Assembly: GCA_030068075.1 (NCBI GenBank)
Contig: CM057841.1
Coordinates: forward strand, 40,589,030-40,653,029
DNA length: 64,000 bases
From: Paguma larvata
Lineage: Eukaryota > Chordata > Mammalia > Carnivora > Viverridae
Reading direction: 5' to 3'
Shown here: piece by piece, positions 41,787-52,710 of the stretch
Position numbering within the stretch: the stretch's first letter is position 1
Layout: each line of letters starts with the position of its first letter
The notes under the pieces: generated by a model
Seen by the model: only the letters and a program-made list of their open reading frames with translations
What the model was told of the DNA's origin: nothing
The model's database searches: none
Position numbers and translations under genes: made by a program

Positions 41787-41965
41787 TGAGTCTCAAAGTG
41801 TGGTCCCCGACCAGCAGCATCAGCATCGCCTGGAGATTTGTGGGAAAGGCCAGTTCTCAGGTTCCACCCCAGAACTACTGAATGAAAAACTAGGGTGGAG
41901 GAGCCCAGCAGTCTGGGTTTTAATAAGCCCTCAAGGAGATTCCTGTGCATCCGAAGCTGGGAGTA
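41787..41965 (+). mobile_element. MER5A-like DNA transposon relic (hAT-Charlie MITE)
   Basis: Landmarks are very clear: gtctcaaagtgtggtccccg, agcagcatcagcatcgcctg, ttccaccccagaactactga and ggttttaataagccctcaag. A non-autonomous element with no coding content. Confidence 0.85.
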
Positions 41966-42873
41966 CTGCAAGAGCACAAATATGAGGCAGGGAAGTGGGT
42001 GTGGCGTATTGATGGGAGAGGCAGAGAAAGCATGATGAAACCAGCAGCAGGAAAAGACTGCACTGGGTGAGTGTGCCTGGGGAGGTCCTGGGAGCATCTA
42101 GGAGGCCTGGGGAAAGTGGATCCTGATGGGGATTCATTGCATGGATGTGCCCTTGTCTCTCTTTGTTTCATTGTCTTCACCTACTTCCAAATGTACGTTT
42201 CCTTTATACATTGCATTACATTTAAACTTCTCTTAATCTGTTTTGGAACAAGCCAGAAGATATATAATGCACATACGTATTTTTAATTATTAAAAAGAAG
42301 TTATGCATTTGTGAATTATCCTCTCCCACTTGAAGACAGCAGCCCTGGCCATGGGGTCACTACAAGGGCAGGCTAGGAAGACAATGGTCACTTACTGGCT
42401 TTGCAAAACTTTTCTCCCTCCCAAATCCAAGCTGCATGATAATAGAACATGCCACAGTCTTGCCAAACTAAATTATTAAATAAAAGTAAATGACATGAAA
42501 CTGCAATTTTCAAAAATGAATTATTTCCCAGTTTATTTCTGCTCTGGTTGATTTAATGCAGTGGGCTTTTTCCTTGTTTTTAACCAGAATTCAGGACATA
42601 AAATGCTTTGAATCTAGCAGATTTCAGAAAATAAAACAACCAATCATGGGGAAGAAGATAAAAAGAGCTAGTGCATTGAAAGTGCTATAGGTGTGGATGA
42701 GACAGGGCCTTCAAGCTGGTTGTATTGAGGACACCTGTCTGCACCTTGGTCCCTCAGCCCTGTCTTCAGATTTGTGACTTTGCTGTCTTATGGTGTGCAT
42801 CAGGTATCAGTCTTCTTCAAACTCCTCCATCACATGGTTCTAAAGTTGATCCTTGGTTAAGAACATCTGTACT
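41966..42873. other. Unassigned non-coding DNA
   Basis: No gene or firm repeat. The overlapping ORFs at 41771-42180 are not supported by any motif. Confidence 0.45.
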
Positions 42874-43097
42874 GGGGCGCCTGGGTGGCTCAGTCAGTTA
42901 AGTGTCCATCTTCAGCTCAGGTCATGATCTCCCAGTCTGTAAGTTCAAGCCCCACTTTGGGCTCTATGCTGACAGCTCAGAGCCTGGAGCCTCCTTCCAA
43001 TTCTGTGTCTCCCCCTCTCTCTGCCCCTCCCATGCTCATACTCTGTCTCTCTCTGTCTCTCAATAATAAATAAAAACATTAAAAATTAAAAAAAAAA
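42874..43097 (+). mobile_element. Felid SINE, plus strand
   Basis: Head ggcgcctgggtggctcagtc, gcctggagcctccttcc and a CT-rich body with an AATAATAAATAAAA tail. No clean target duplication was found. Confidence 0.95.
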
Positions 43098-44390
43098 ATC
43101 TCTTCTAACTGATATTTTGGAAAGGGTGGGGCACAGAAATCTCTAAACATACCATATAGTTTGCAGTGTAATGTCTTTACAGAATTGTCTACTCAGCCAC
43201 TGGCCTGGCACATTTAGCATTCCAAAAGCAAATCTCAGACCTAAAGAATCAGCATTTTTGGAATGGAGACTTTGAGTGTATTCTACAAAAGTATTCTCAT
43301 ATACTTTAAAATCTTAGAACAGTTACTACAGTCACCTGTCCCTTCATTCATTGAACAGTATTTATTAAGCACCCGTTATGTGCCAAGAACTGTGCTTGGT
43401 ACTGGACATATAGTCATGGGTAAGATAGCCTTGGTTCCTGCCTTCACAGAGTCTTCAATATATTCTTTTGCCATTTTCTCTCTTCTTTAACACTTTCACA
43501 CTCTGGATGTAGGTACATATGATTTGACTAGTTTTATTAGCTTCAGCGCCCTTCATATATTGGTTAGAACCCTAGGTTTAGTGGAGTTTTTGTCATACTA
43601 AAAATGTAACTGCATTATTCACCAAGTCCCAAGTGATTGGGTCTGTGAAATGCCTATTCGATCACCCCTTCACTTATTCACTCTCTTAGTTTTTCACTTA
43701 TGTATTAACCCATTTATCCATCCATCTATCCATCCATCCATTCATCCATCCATCCACTCATCCATCAGTGGTGGCAGAGCCTTCATAATAAGATAAAATC
43801 ATACTTTATTTGATTGCTTTCCAGTTCTTTAAGTAAATGAAATAAAGTGTATTTTCCTTATTGTGAGGCTATATTAGATCTGTTTGCATAGAATCTATAG
43901 TTCTTGGATCCCGTGTTACTTGACAATTCGACGATCACATCCCAGGGACAGTGATGCAAACCCCAAGATACCCATTTATTTTGGATAGAGCATTGTCGTG
44001 GGGCCCTGATGGGAACATGCTGCTGAGAGCATCCGTTTCTGGGAAATCACAAGGCTTGCCTGCCATCTCCAGTGTGATTGACTTGCTCTTGCTTAATGAT
44101 GATTCCACCATTCCTAACAACCCGTACCCTGCCCAGCTCTGCTAAGAATGTCAATTTCCCTGAAAACAAGGCTCAGGTTTTATTGCCACTTATGTCTCCT
44201 AACTCTTTCCGTTAATGGTATCGGTCCTAATGAGGATTAAACGGTCTGACTCCTGGCAACGAGAACTGTAAGAACCTTAATGGCGCTGTAGCCATTTCAT
44301 GCATGTCTTAGTTGCTAATGTTGCCATTTTTGTGATTGAGACACTTTTGCAATGTACAGTGTGTGGGGCTTTACCGCAATGAGCTTTCCA

Positions 44391-44392
<2 letters not shown>
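43098..44392. other. Unassigned DNA with (CCAT)n tract
   Basis: The tract at 43717-43767 is an imperfect (CCAT)n. 43345-43450 (caagaactgtgcttggtact) resembles a common old repeat, unassigned. No gene. Confidence 0.45.

Positions 44393-44421
<29 letters not shown>
44393..44421 (+). repeat. (GA)n microsatellite
   Basis: About 14 GA units, uninterrupted. Confidence 0.97.
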
Positions 44422-44423
<2 letters not shown>

Positions 44424-44659
44424 CACCCATACTTATACTAGGTATATCATAGTTCACAGAGAATTTTACATTCATGATCTAACTCACAATAGCCAAGGGG
44501 GGGAAAGCAGAACAAAGTCGGAGGGGCAGGGAGAGGAGGCATATGTTTCTCAGATGGCATGTGATTTTTGAAGGTCACACAAGAAAGAAAAGAGAAATGG
44601 TAAATCAGACAATCCAGCCCACCTGAATCTAGGTAGAGTGCTTTAGACTGCCTGGCCAT

Positions 44660-44800
44660 TCATAGTGTGCTCCCTGGCCTGGCAGCAATAGCATCATCAG
44701 GGAGCTTGTTGGAGATGCAGAATCTCTGCTCTCACTCCAGATCTGCTGAATTAGAGTCTACATTTTAACTAACATGATCTGTAGGTCAGTCTTATGTATG
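44660..44800 (+). mobile_element. MER5A-like DNA transposon relic
   Basis: The order agcaatagcatcatcaggga, gttggagatgcagaatctct, gatctgctgaattagagtct and cattttaactaacatgatct matches MER5A. Confidence 0.75.
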
Positions 44801-45224
44801 TGAAAATGTGAGAAGCATGGTGTTTAGCATATACTACCGTTTCCTACTATCTGCCCTTGAGATGACCGCATTGCTGATACTCACCTTTGGAAAATCAGTG
44901 GGGATAAAAAAAACACCTTTATGTAATCCTTAAGAATAACTCTGCTGTGTAGAAGATTTTTTTACAACTAGAGATGTTTTAAAATACTTTAATGTACAAT
45001 AATAGCAATTGAGTAAATTATTGTACCTCCATACATATTTTTTGCTGTAATTGCAATGTTTTAAATAAAAGCTTTTTAATAATAAGGGTAAATGCACATG
45101 TATATATATATATATATAATTGAAAAGCAGATTATATAAGTACATATAAAGTAAATAGGAAAAACACTTGAGGGAAATATGAAATGATTTTAGTCATTTT
45201 TGTTCTTTTTATATGTAAACTTTT
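44801..45224. other. Unassigned AT-rich DNA
   Basis: Contains a short (TA)n tract at about 45100-45118. No gene. Confidence 0.45.
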
Positions 45225-46701
45225 CATTTTAGAACAGTTTTAGATGTACCAAAAATTTGTGAAGATAGTATTCAGGGTTCCCATGGACCATACTCCCAGT
45301 TTTCCTTGGTATGGACATCTTGCTTTCGTATGGTGCATTTGTGAGAACTAATGAAGCAATACTGATATGTTGTTATTAACTAAGGTCCACATTTTATTCA
45401 GATTTCCTTATTTGCCTCATGCCTTTTATGTATCCCAGAGTCACTTAGGATACCATATTATATTTAGTTGTTTCTCCTTAGGCTCCTCTTGGCTACGACA
45501 CTTTCTCAGAATTTCTTTGTTTTTGATGACCTTGATATTTTTGAGAAGTACGGTTCAGATACTTTCTAAAATGCTGCTCAGTTGAGAATTGTCTGATGTC
45601 TTCCTCGTGATTAAACTAGAGTCATGTGTTGGGGAGAGGGAAACTACAAGCATAAAACATCATTTTCATCCCATCATATTAAGACCACAGACATGCTTTC
45701 AAGATGACTTATCACTGTGGATGTTAATTTTGGTCACCAGGCTGAGATAGTGTTTGTCAAGTTTCTGCGCTGTAAAGTTATTATTCTTTATGCTCTCCTG
45801 TCCATTCTGTAGCCTTTAGATGGAAACTTCTGTACTCATCTCCAGAGTTACGTAGGTCACCACACTTTCTCCTCACCCCCTTGGGTGCGGTTATTTCATA
45901 CATTTCTAAAATTATTGGATTCTTTTATTGCATTATGCATTTCATTCTGGGATCCTGTGTCCTCCTACGTGATATTTTTAAAATTTACATATATTAAGGT
46001 TCACTGTAAAGTTCTCTTGGTTTTGACAAATGCATATGATCATATATCTACCAGTACCGTATTGTACAGAAGACTTCTGTCACTAAAAAAAATCCTGTTC
46101 TTCACTCACTCAACCCTACCCCTTCCACCCACTCCCTTGGCAAACACTGATTTTTAACTGTCTCTATAGTTTTCCTTTTTAAAGAATATTATATAATTGG
46201 ATTAATATAGTATATAGCCCTTTCAGATTGTCTTCTTTCACCTAGTAACATGTATTTATTAGATTATTCTGTATATTTTTGTGGCTCGATAGTTCATTCC
46301 CTTTTAATGTTGAATGATAAAACGTCCTACAGATTTACCACAGTTTATTTTCCACTAACCTATTAAAGACTGTATTAGTTTTGGGGAAACCACATATATG
46401 ACAGTTCCTATTAATTTATATTTTATGGGAAAATGGGCCAGTTTCTTGTATCTTTGTATGCATCCATTTTTTTTGTTGAAACCAGACATTTTTAATAATA
46501 TAATATGGAAACTAGAAATCAGATACTCAGCCTCCCCATGGTTTGTTGTAGCTGCTTGTTGTGGATGGTTGTTTTTTTGTATAGTGACTTTCTTAACCAT
46601 CTTTGTGAACTCTGTATTATTTGTCATTGTGTGGCCACGAAAGTCTGTATTCCATCTGCTTGCCAGTCAGCCAATGTTTTGACAGTTTCCTTAAACGACA
46701 G

Positions 46702-46747
<46 letters not shown>

Positions 46748-46778
46748 AGAAGAAGAAGAAGAAGAAGAAGAAGAAGAA

Positions 46779-46810
<32 letters not shown>

Positions 46811-47330
46811 AGGAGAAGGAGAAGGAGAAGGAGAAGGAGAGGAGGAAGAGGAAGAGGAAGAGGAGGAAGGAGGAGAGGAAGAGGAAGAGGAAGAGGAAGA
46901 AGAAGGAGGAGGAGGAGGAGGAGGAGGAGGAGGAGGAGGAGGAGGAGAAGAAGAAGAAGAAGAAGAAGAAGGAGAAGAAGAAGAAGAAGAAGAAGAAGAA
47001 GAAAGAGAAAAAGACACATTCCCATTCCCAGTCTTTGCAGAGGTACTCCCATTGCTTAGAGATTCCTTTTGCAATTCTGCCCCAGTCTTCACTCCCTGCT
47101 CATGCAGAGCCTCAAGGTCAACCAGAGGTGAAAATATAGGGTGTACTGGGCTTTTTTCGAGCCTTTGTCTGGACTGGACATGTGCATGGCCTTCCCCACT
47201 TCCTGGTGTATGACGGAGTTTTTCAAACCCCTTCCTCTCCCATGCATTGCCTTTCCCAGCATCTTCCTCCCCAGGAATTTTGGTTTCTGCTACCATATAG
47301 AAACCATTCTTGCATTCTTAATTTTTCCAG
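45225..47330 (-). mobile_element. Old L1 3' region (L1M type), minus strand, split by a microsatellite
   Basis: Reversed landmarks of old L1 3' UTRs run through the stretch: tagaacagttttagatgtac, gttcccatggaccatactcc, gatttccttatttgcctcat, ttgaccaaatg-type text, then aaaccagacatttttaataa, gtggccacgaaagtctgta and agtttccttaaacgacagg. It appears to resume past the simple repeat with agtctttgcagaggtactcc up to about 47330. No open frame of L1 is retained. Confidence 0.7.
46704..47013 (+). repeat. (AC)21 followed by a 268-bp polypurine (GAA/GGA/GAG)n tract
   Basis: An AC run at 46704-46745 passes without a gap into a pure A/G stretch from 46746 to 47013. The latter has sub-blocks of GAA, GGAGAA, GAGGAA, GGA and GAA again. 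Long low-complexity ORFs on both strands (poly-K, poly-R, poly-L, poly-S) are its artefacts and not genes. Confidence 0.97.
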
Positions 47331-48450
47331 TCATGACAAGCCCAGTTCACCCTCCATGGCACTGCACCTTGTCTCAGGGCCATGATTCCTTTCATAGACA
47401 GAATTATTCATGATGCTTCCTACCCTTTCTCATTTTCCAAACCAAGTAGGGGTTGAAAGGTATCACACTTACTACAACACAGACCTTCTCATGCATCCAT
47501 TTTAGTGCCACACAAGTTGGAATGGAAAAATAAAACCTGAGGAGATTATGGAACAAGTAGTATCTCTTGTTAGTTTAGCATTTAGATAAGTCCCCACCCT
47601 GTGTAGACTTTTCCAACTTGGGGATAGAATTGTATGCAAATGTGTGGTATGTTACCTGATCATTGGGAGGGGATTGAGACAATCCACCACCGCCACCTCT
47701 CTGTTGTACTCCAAACCTTACTTGTATGAACTCCCATCAGCATCTGGTCAACTTGCTACCCACTCTCCTTCCTGTGCATCTCTTAATCTCTCCACCTCCA
47801 TTGCAGCTTCTGCCTTCTCCACTATCTAGTAGTGACCATAGAAGGGAATGGCCTCAGTGTCTGCAGTCAGAGTCTTACTGACCTTTTTCTTGCTTGCATT
47901 TGTAGTGCCTTGAGTCACTGTTTTAGTACTGAGGTACTCCAACCATCCTGTTTCCACATCATAGATGCTCCTACCAGCTCTTATGCCATCCATCCCCAAG
48001 GCCACTGTGTTCATAAATGTTGGCACCTTAGCTCTTCTAGTTGCCTTTGCCAACACTATCTTTAATGCCATGGCCTTTTTTTCCCAGAGAAAGTAGTGAG
48101 GTTTCCATTTGAACCTTTGGAGAAAAATTACTATGTAGCCCCAAGAAGGACACTCCAGATTCCTAACATTTCTTTCTCTCCTTTTCATTCTTCTTGGCTA
48201 GTAAAAGGAGCTTGGAATCTCCATTTTTTTCATTACCTCTTAGGGGCATTTATATCATCTCCCAACTAGAGTGAGGTTAGGAATGGAGTAAGAAAAGAGT
48301 CACTTGAGTTTCCTTTTGTGTACTAGACTGAATCTTCATTCTTTTTTTATTGTTACATTGCTTAAAAGTGGTAACTTATTCAACCTCAAGTAGATTCCAG
48401 GTAAAGGCTCAATTGCTGTTCTTAATAAGTGCCACTATTTTTCCCCTCTT
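47331..48450. other. Unassigned DNA with a 120-codon open frame (47826-48188, minus)
   Basis: The minus-strand frame contains ordinary-looking protein text (for example ALGMDGIRAGRSIYDVETGW) but I recognise no family, there is no splice or promoter context I can defend, and it may be part of an old repeat. I do not call it a gene. Confidence 0.35.
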
Positions 48451-48454
48451 TTCT

Positions 48455-48669
48455 TTTTTTTAAGTTTATTTATTTATTTTTTGAGAGAGAGAGAGGAGAG
48501 TGAGTGGGGGAGGAGCAGAGAGAGAGAGGAGGGAGAGAATCCCAAGCAGCCTCTGCAGTGTCAGCATGGAGGCCTGACGTGGGACTCAATCCCATGAACC
48601 ATGAGATCATGACCTGAGCCAAAACCAAGAGACAGGATGCTTAACTGAGTGAGCCACCCAGGTGCCCCT
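48455..48669 (-). mobile_element. Felid SINE, minus strand
   Basis: Reversed tail taagtttatttatttatttt and reversed head gagccacccaggtgcccc. The flanks share ctattttt and cctctt, so a duplication of about 16 bases with a changed T-run is likely (about 48434-48450 and 48668-48686). Confidence 0.95.
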
Positions 48670-48834
48670 ATTTTTTTTTTCCTCTTGAAGGTCAGCCCTC
48701 TGACAGAGCAGAAGTCATCCCTGGTCCATGGCTTTCGGCTTCTGAAGACAGGTACAGATTTCTCTGCATGGACAAATTATTCCTGAATTGCTGGACTAGA
48801 ATGGTTCTCAGCACTGAATGCAGTTTTCCTATGA

Positions 48835-49400
48835 TATCTTTATGTTCATCTTGCTTTCCAATGTGTTCTCCACATGACAGTTAGAGTGATCTTTGTAAAA
48901 TGTCACGTCACACCACTCCCTTGTTTAAACCCCTCCAGGAGACTCTCTTTTACTTCAAGGAAAAACTAAAGTTTTCTTCATGACCTACAAAGTCCTGCAT
49001 AGTCTTGCCCCCATTAACTCTTTGAAATGACCTCCTCCTGTTCTTACATACGTTCCCTTCACTCTATGTTGTTCCCTTGGCCATGCTAAGCATGCCCTTA
49101 CATTTGGTATTTACTTCTTCCAGAAACACTCTTCTCCCATTTATCCAGTAGCTCATTCCTTACCTTCCTTTTGGTATTTGCTCAAATGTTCCCCTTAATA
49201 TAAAAGGCTTCTACCTTTAATTACCACTCTGAATAAAATAGGGTCCACATTGTTTCTTTCTTCATTGGATGATGAGGTCAAATAACTTGTTTCTTTTGAT
49301 CACTGTAGGATCTTCATTGTGTAGTGTATGGTAGACACTTGATATACATTCGTTTAATGTATATATGAATGAAAGGATGAATCCAAGTATAAATGAATTA
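48835..49400 (+). repeat. L2-type LINE 3' region
   Basis: It carries the classic L2 order: cagttagagtgatctttgta, caccactcccttgtttaaac, cctccaggagactctctttt, gacctacaaagtcctgcata, gcccttacatttggtattta, ggtatttgctcaaatgttcc and a tail with gaatgaaaggatgaatcc. One of the best-preserved old repeats here, but not coding. Confidence 0.82.
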
Positions 49401-50330
49401 ATGTTTGACTAAATGAATGGTTCCCTCCACCTGGCTCAGTACTTGATGGGCAGTGCTTCTGTATTACTCATTTCTGTACTTGCTAATATAGTGAAGGCAA
49501 TAGTTGACTATTTGAATGTTGCATAGCAAGTCACCCAAACAGGTTTGGGGTGAGGGGAAAGCTACGCCTATTGTCTTCCAGCTTAAGGCCTAGGGAATCT
49601 CTTTCTACATTAAAAAAAAAAAGAGAAAATGTGGTGTTTCAATACTCACATATGAGTATTGAAATTTGAATCTTAACACTAAAGGTGCTGGCCAGAGGTC
49701 TAGGTAAGGTGTCTCTGCACTACAGGCCCAGGTATAACCATCATGACTCAGGTTCTTGCCAGAGCATCATGGGTTCAGAAACAGCGTCGGGGTACTGAGA
49801 GGTAAACGACTATTTGGTAATAATCCATACTGACCAAAATCACAAAAGATCAAAGTAGAATTCAGAGGTCAACATATTAATTTACAAAGGTATATTTGCA
49901 GATTGTACCTTGCAAATAATCAGTATTTGTATCAGTATATGTATATACTGATATATATATATATATATATGTATATATATCTAATACTAATATCTAATAT
50001 ATGTATATACTGATATATATATGTAATTCTAAGTAATCCACATCACACTTTGCAATTATTCCATTGTGAACACCAATCAGAGCAAAAAATGATAAGCTAT
50101 CTTGTATCTCAAGGTAGGGGAGACACCTCTTGAACTCTCTCTGGTGTCCAGAATATGGGTAGTACTATGTGTAATGTCTCTTTCCCTGGAGAGTACTGAA
50201 CCAATATTGACAAAGTGTTGTTCTCCCATTATTCTTCCAAGATGCAGAAATACCCTCCTCTTTTTTTTTTTAATGCATAGATTTAATAGTACTATTACCA
50301 AGCTACAGGATTCTTTTACATCTTGTCAAG
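49401..50330. other. Unassigned DNA with AT-rich palindromic repeat
   Basis: 49936-50026 holds (AT)n and a duplicated tatgtatatactgatatata segment. No gene otherwise. Confidence 0.45.
49936..50026. repeat. AT-rich tract with palindrome and duplicated unit
   Basis: tcagtatatgtatatactga is self-complementary over 8-base arms. The unit tatgtatatactgatatata recurs about 66 bases later, with (AT)n between. Confidence 0.8.
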
Positions 50331-50589
50331 CCTTGACTGAATTTCTTTTATTTATTTTTTACTTTTTAATGTTTGTTAAGTTCATTTATTTTGAGAGAAA
50401 GTGAGAGCACAAGCTGGGGAGGGGCAGAGAGAAGGAGAGACAGAATCCCAAGCAGGCTCTGCACCATCAGCATAGAGCCAGATGCAGGGCTCACACCCAC
50501 AAACCAGGAGATCATGACCTGAGCCAAGATCAAGAGCCAGATGCCTAACCAACTGCACCATCAAGGCACCCCTCCTTGGCTGAATTTCT
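50331..50589 (-). mobile_element. Felid SINE, minus strand, with 16-bp target duplication
   Basis: The SINE runs from about 50347 to 50573. CCTTGACTGAATTTCT at 50331-50346 is repeated as CCTTGGCTGAATTTCT at 50574-50589 with one mismatch. The head is decayed (caccatcaaggcacccc). Confidence 0.95.
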
Positions 50590-50926
50590 AAGCACATCTA
50601 TTCTTACCTTTGAATTGAGATAAATCTGTCATAAGGAAAACTACTGGAGATGATTAATCTCATGGATTTGGTGAATTAACCTCTCAAGGAACAACTAAGC
50701 CCCCTCTTTTAAGACCCCGATCCTTGACCACACATTGTTTAGTTACCTTGATTCCCTCCCTGAATCCATATTTCCTTATAATGTCTACCAACTGACCCAA
50801 TTATATTGCAATTCATGAATAGTTCCAGATGATATAACCATTTTACTGTGCTCATTAACCATCATAATGATTTCAAGATCATGTCCTGGGTCGCACTCAA
50901 AATAATGGTGTATACTCCTGCCCTTT

Positions 50927-51170
50927 AGAAGTTCTATTGCATATGGGGCACCTGAGTGGCTCAGTTGGTTGAGTGGCCCACTGAGGCTCAGGTCATGTCT
51001 TACAGTCTGTGAGTTCGAGCCCCACATCAGGCTCTTTGCTGATGGTTCAGAGCCTGGAGCCTGCTTCTGATTCTGTATCTCCCTCTCTGTGCCCTTCCCC
51101 TGCTCATACTCTGTCTCTATGTCTCTCAAAAATAAATAAATGTTAAAAAAAAAAAGAAATTCTACTGCAT
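50927..51170 (+). mobile_element. Felid SINE, plus strand, with 16-bp target duplication
   Basis: The element runs from about 50943 to 51154. AGAAGTTCTATTGCAT at 50927-50942 and AGAAATTCTACTGCAT at 51155-51170 are the duplicated target, with two mismatches. The head and B box (gtgagttcgagccccac) are clear. Confidence 0.95.
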
Positions 51171-51469
51171 CTGGTCACAGTAGATTATATCCTGTAAAGG
51201 GATCAAGCAAGAATACACACAAAAATAATTTAGATGCCGGTTCTGAAACAGACCTCACTTTCTTTGGTAAATTACTCTGCCTGGAAAATCCAGTGTTTCT
51301 TTTGGATCTTTAACAATAATAGTGCAGTGCACTTGGATGACACTTTGAATCAATTTATGTAATTGTTTGCACTTTTCTTAGCTTACTTTCCCCCCTCAAG
51401 GAAAACTGTGATCTATATATGACCAATGAGAAGCATCAATGTATAATAGGGAAAAGAACATTTGAGTCA

Positions 51470-51650
51470 ATAAGACCTGGGATACACATATTACATTGTC
51501 TTTTACTGATTGTTTGATCTTACTCAATTAAATCTTAGTTTCCACACCTTTGAAATGTAGCACAGAATCATCTCCCTCACAGAGTTGTTAGAAGGATCAA
51601 GGGAGATGCTTAATGCACCTGACCCAGTGCCTGGACCCTAAGTGGATTCT
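51470..51650 (+). repeat. MIR fragment
   Basis: The landmarks tcttagtttccacacctttg, tccctcacagagttgttaga and ggatcaagggagatgcttaa follow the MIR consensus. Confidence 0.75.
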
Positions 51651-52149
51651 CCATAGGTGCTATTTTTCTGTTCTCCTGCCCCTGTTTAGTGTAGAACACG
51701 TGGCAATGAGTGCCCCCCAAGTAGGTATCCATGGTTGCAGAATGACAAAGCGTTACGTGTACAGTGTACTCACTGCTCTAGAGGTCTGGTCACCAACATG
51801 ACACACATCCTGATTGCAGACCAAGAATCAGACCCGATTGCATCTCAGTGCCCCCAGCAGTCCTTTCCTCATATCTGTCCTGTAGTATCCATTGAATTCT
51901 CCCAGTCTCAGAGTTATCTGCTTACCTCTCTGTTTTCCTCATGAGACAGCCTCTCCCCTATTCTCCAGCTGGAGAGCTCTGCTGTTCACTTCTGCCTCCT
52001 GCACAGCCCACAGTGTGGTACCTGGAATAGAGCAGATGTTAATAAAGGGTAATTGAGGAGAACTGTGGCCAGAATTGGCCAGCTGTTTCACTGGCTGACT
52101 GTTATCAATTTGTCAGTATCTCAGCCTGACAGGTTTCTAATTCACAAAC
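51651..52149. other. Unassigned non-coding DNA
   Basis: Nothing recognisable. Confidence 0.45.
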
Positions 52150-52710
52150 TTCTCCTGAATGCCAGAAACTATGAGTTAACTCATTTCATCCTTGCACCAA
52201 CCCTGGAAGGTAGATATTGCCCTTGATTTGCAGACAAGGAAACAAACTCCAAGACTTTACATGGCTTAACCCCAGCCCAGATCATTCTTATGGAGTAGAA
52301 CTGGGATCAAGCCTGGTCAACCTAGCCCCTGCATACAATGGTTTTGACAGTAAGGTGTTACCATTGAATAAAGGCTACCATGTATATAAGTATCTACTTG
52401 TCGGCTGGCACTGTGCTCAGTTACATACATTATTTTCTCTTTTGATTTCCTAGATTGTAAAGTTCTAACAGGGCAGGGATCTTATGCCTGTCTTATTCTC
52501 TGTTGTATCTCTAGCACCTGACACACTGCCAGACCTAAAGTAGCTGCCAATAAATATGTGTGGAATTACTGAAACATTATGCATCGTCTCTCTGAGACAG
52601 ATGCTATTATTACATCCATTTATTATCTATTAGATAAATAACTGGAAACTGAGAGAAGTTAGTAACTTACCCTTGGCCACACAGTTGTAAATAGTAGATC
52701 TAATATTTTA
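52150..52710. repeat. Cluster of MIR and L2 relics
   Basis: 52150-52340 is a reversed MIR (caaccctggaaggtagatat, gcagacaaggaaacaaactc). 52440-52570 is an L2 3' end (aacagggcagggatcttatg, gctgccaataaatatgtgtg). 52575-52710 is a second MIR (gaaactgagagaagttagta, ttacccttggccacacag). Confidence 0.7.

Noticed and set aside
41771..42180. Overlapping Ser/Pro/His-rich frames of 68-108 codons
   Set aside because: They overlap the MER5A-like relic and each other in different frames and have no recognised motif.
46505..47296. Long ORFs of 142-201 codons on both strands (poly-R, poly-K/E, poly-L, poly-S)
   Set aside because: They are translations of the (AC)n and polypurine microsatellite and contain no real protein sequence outside it.
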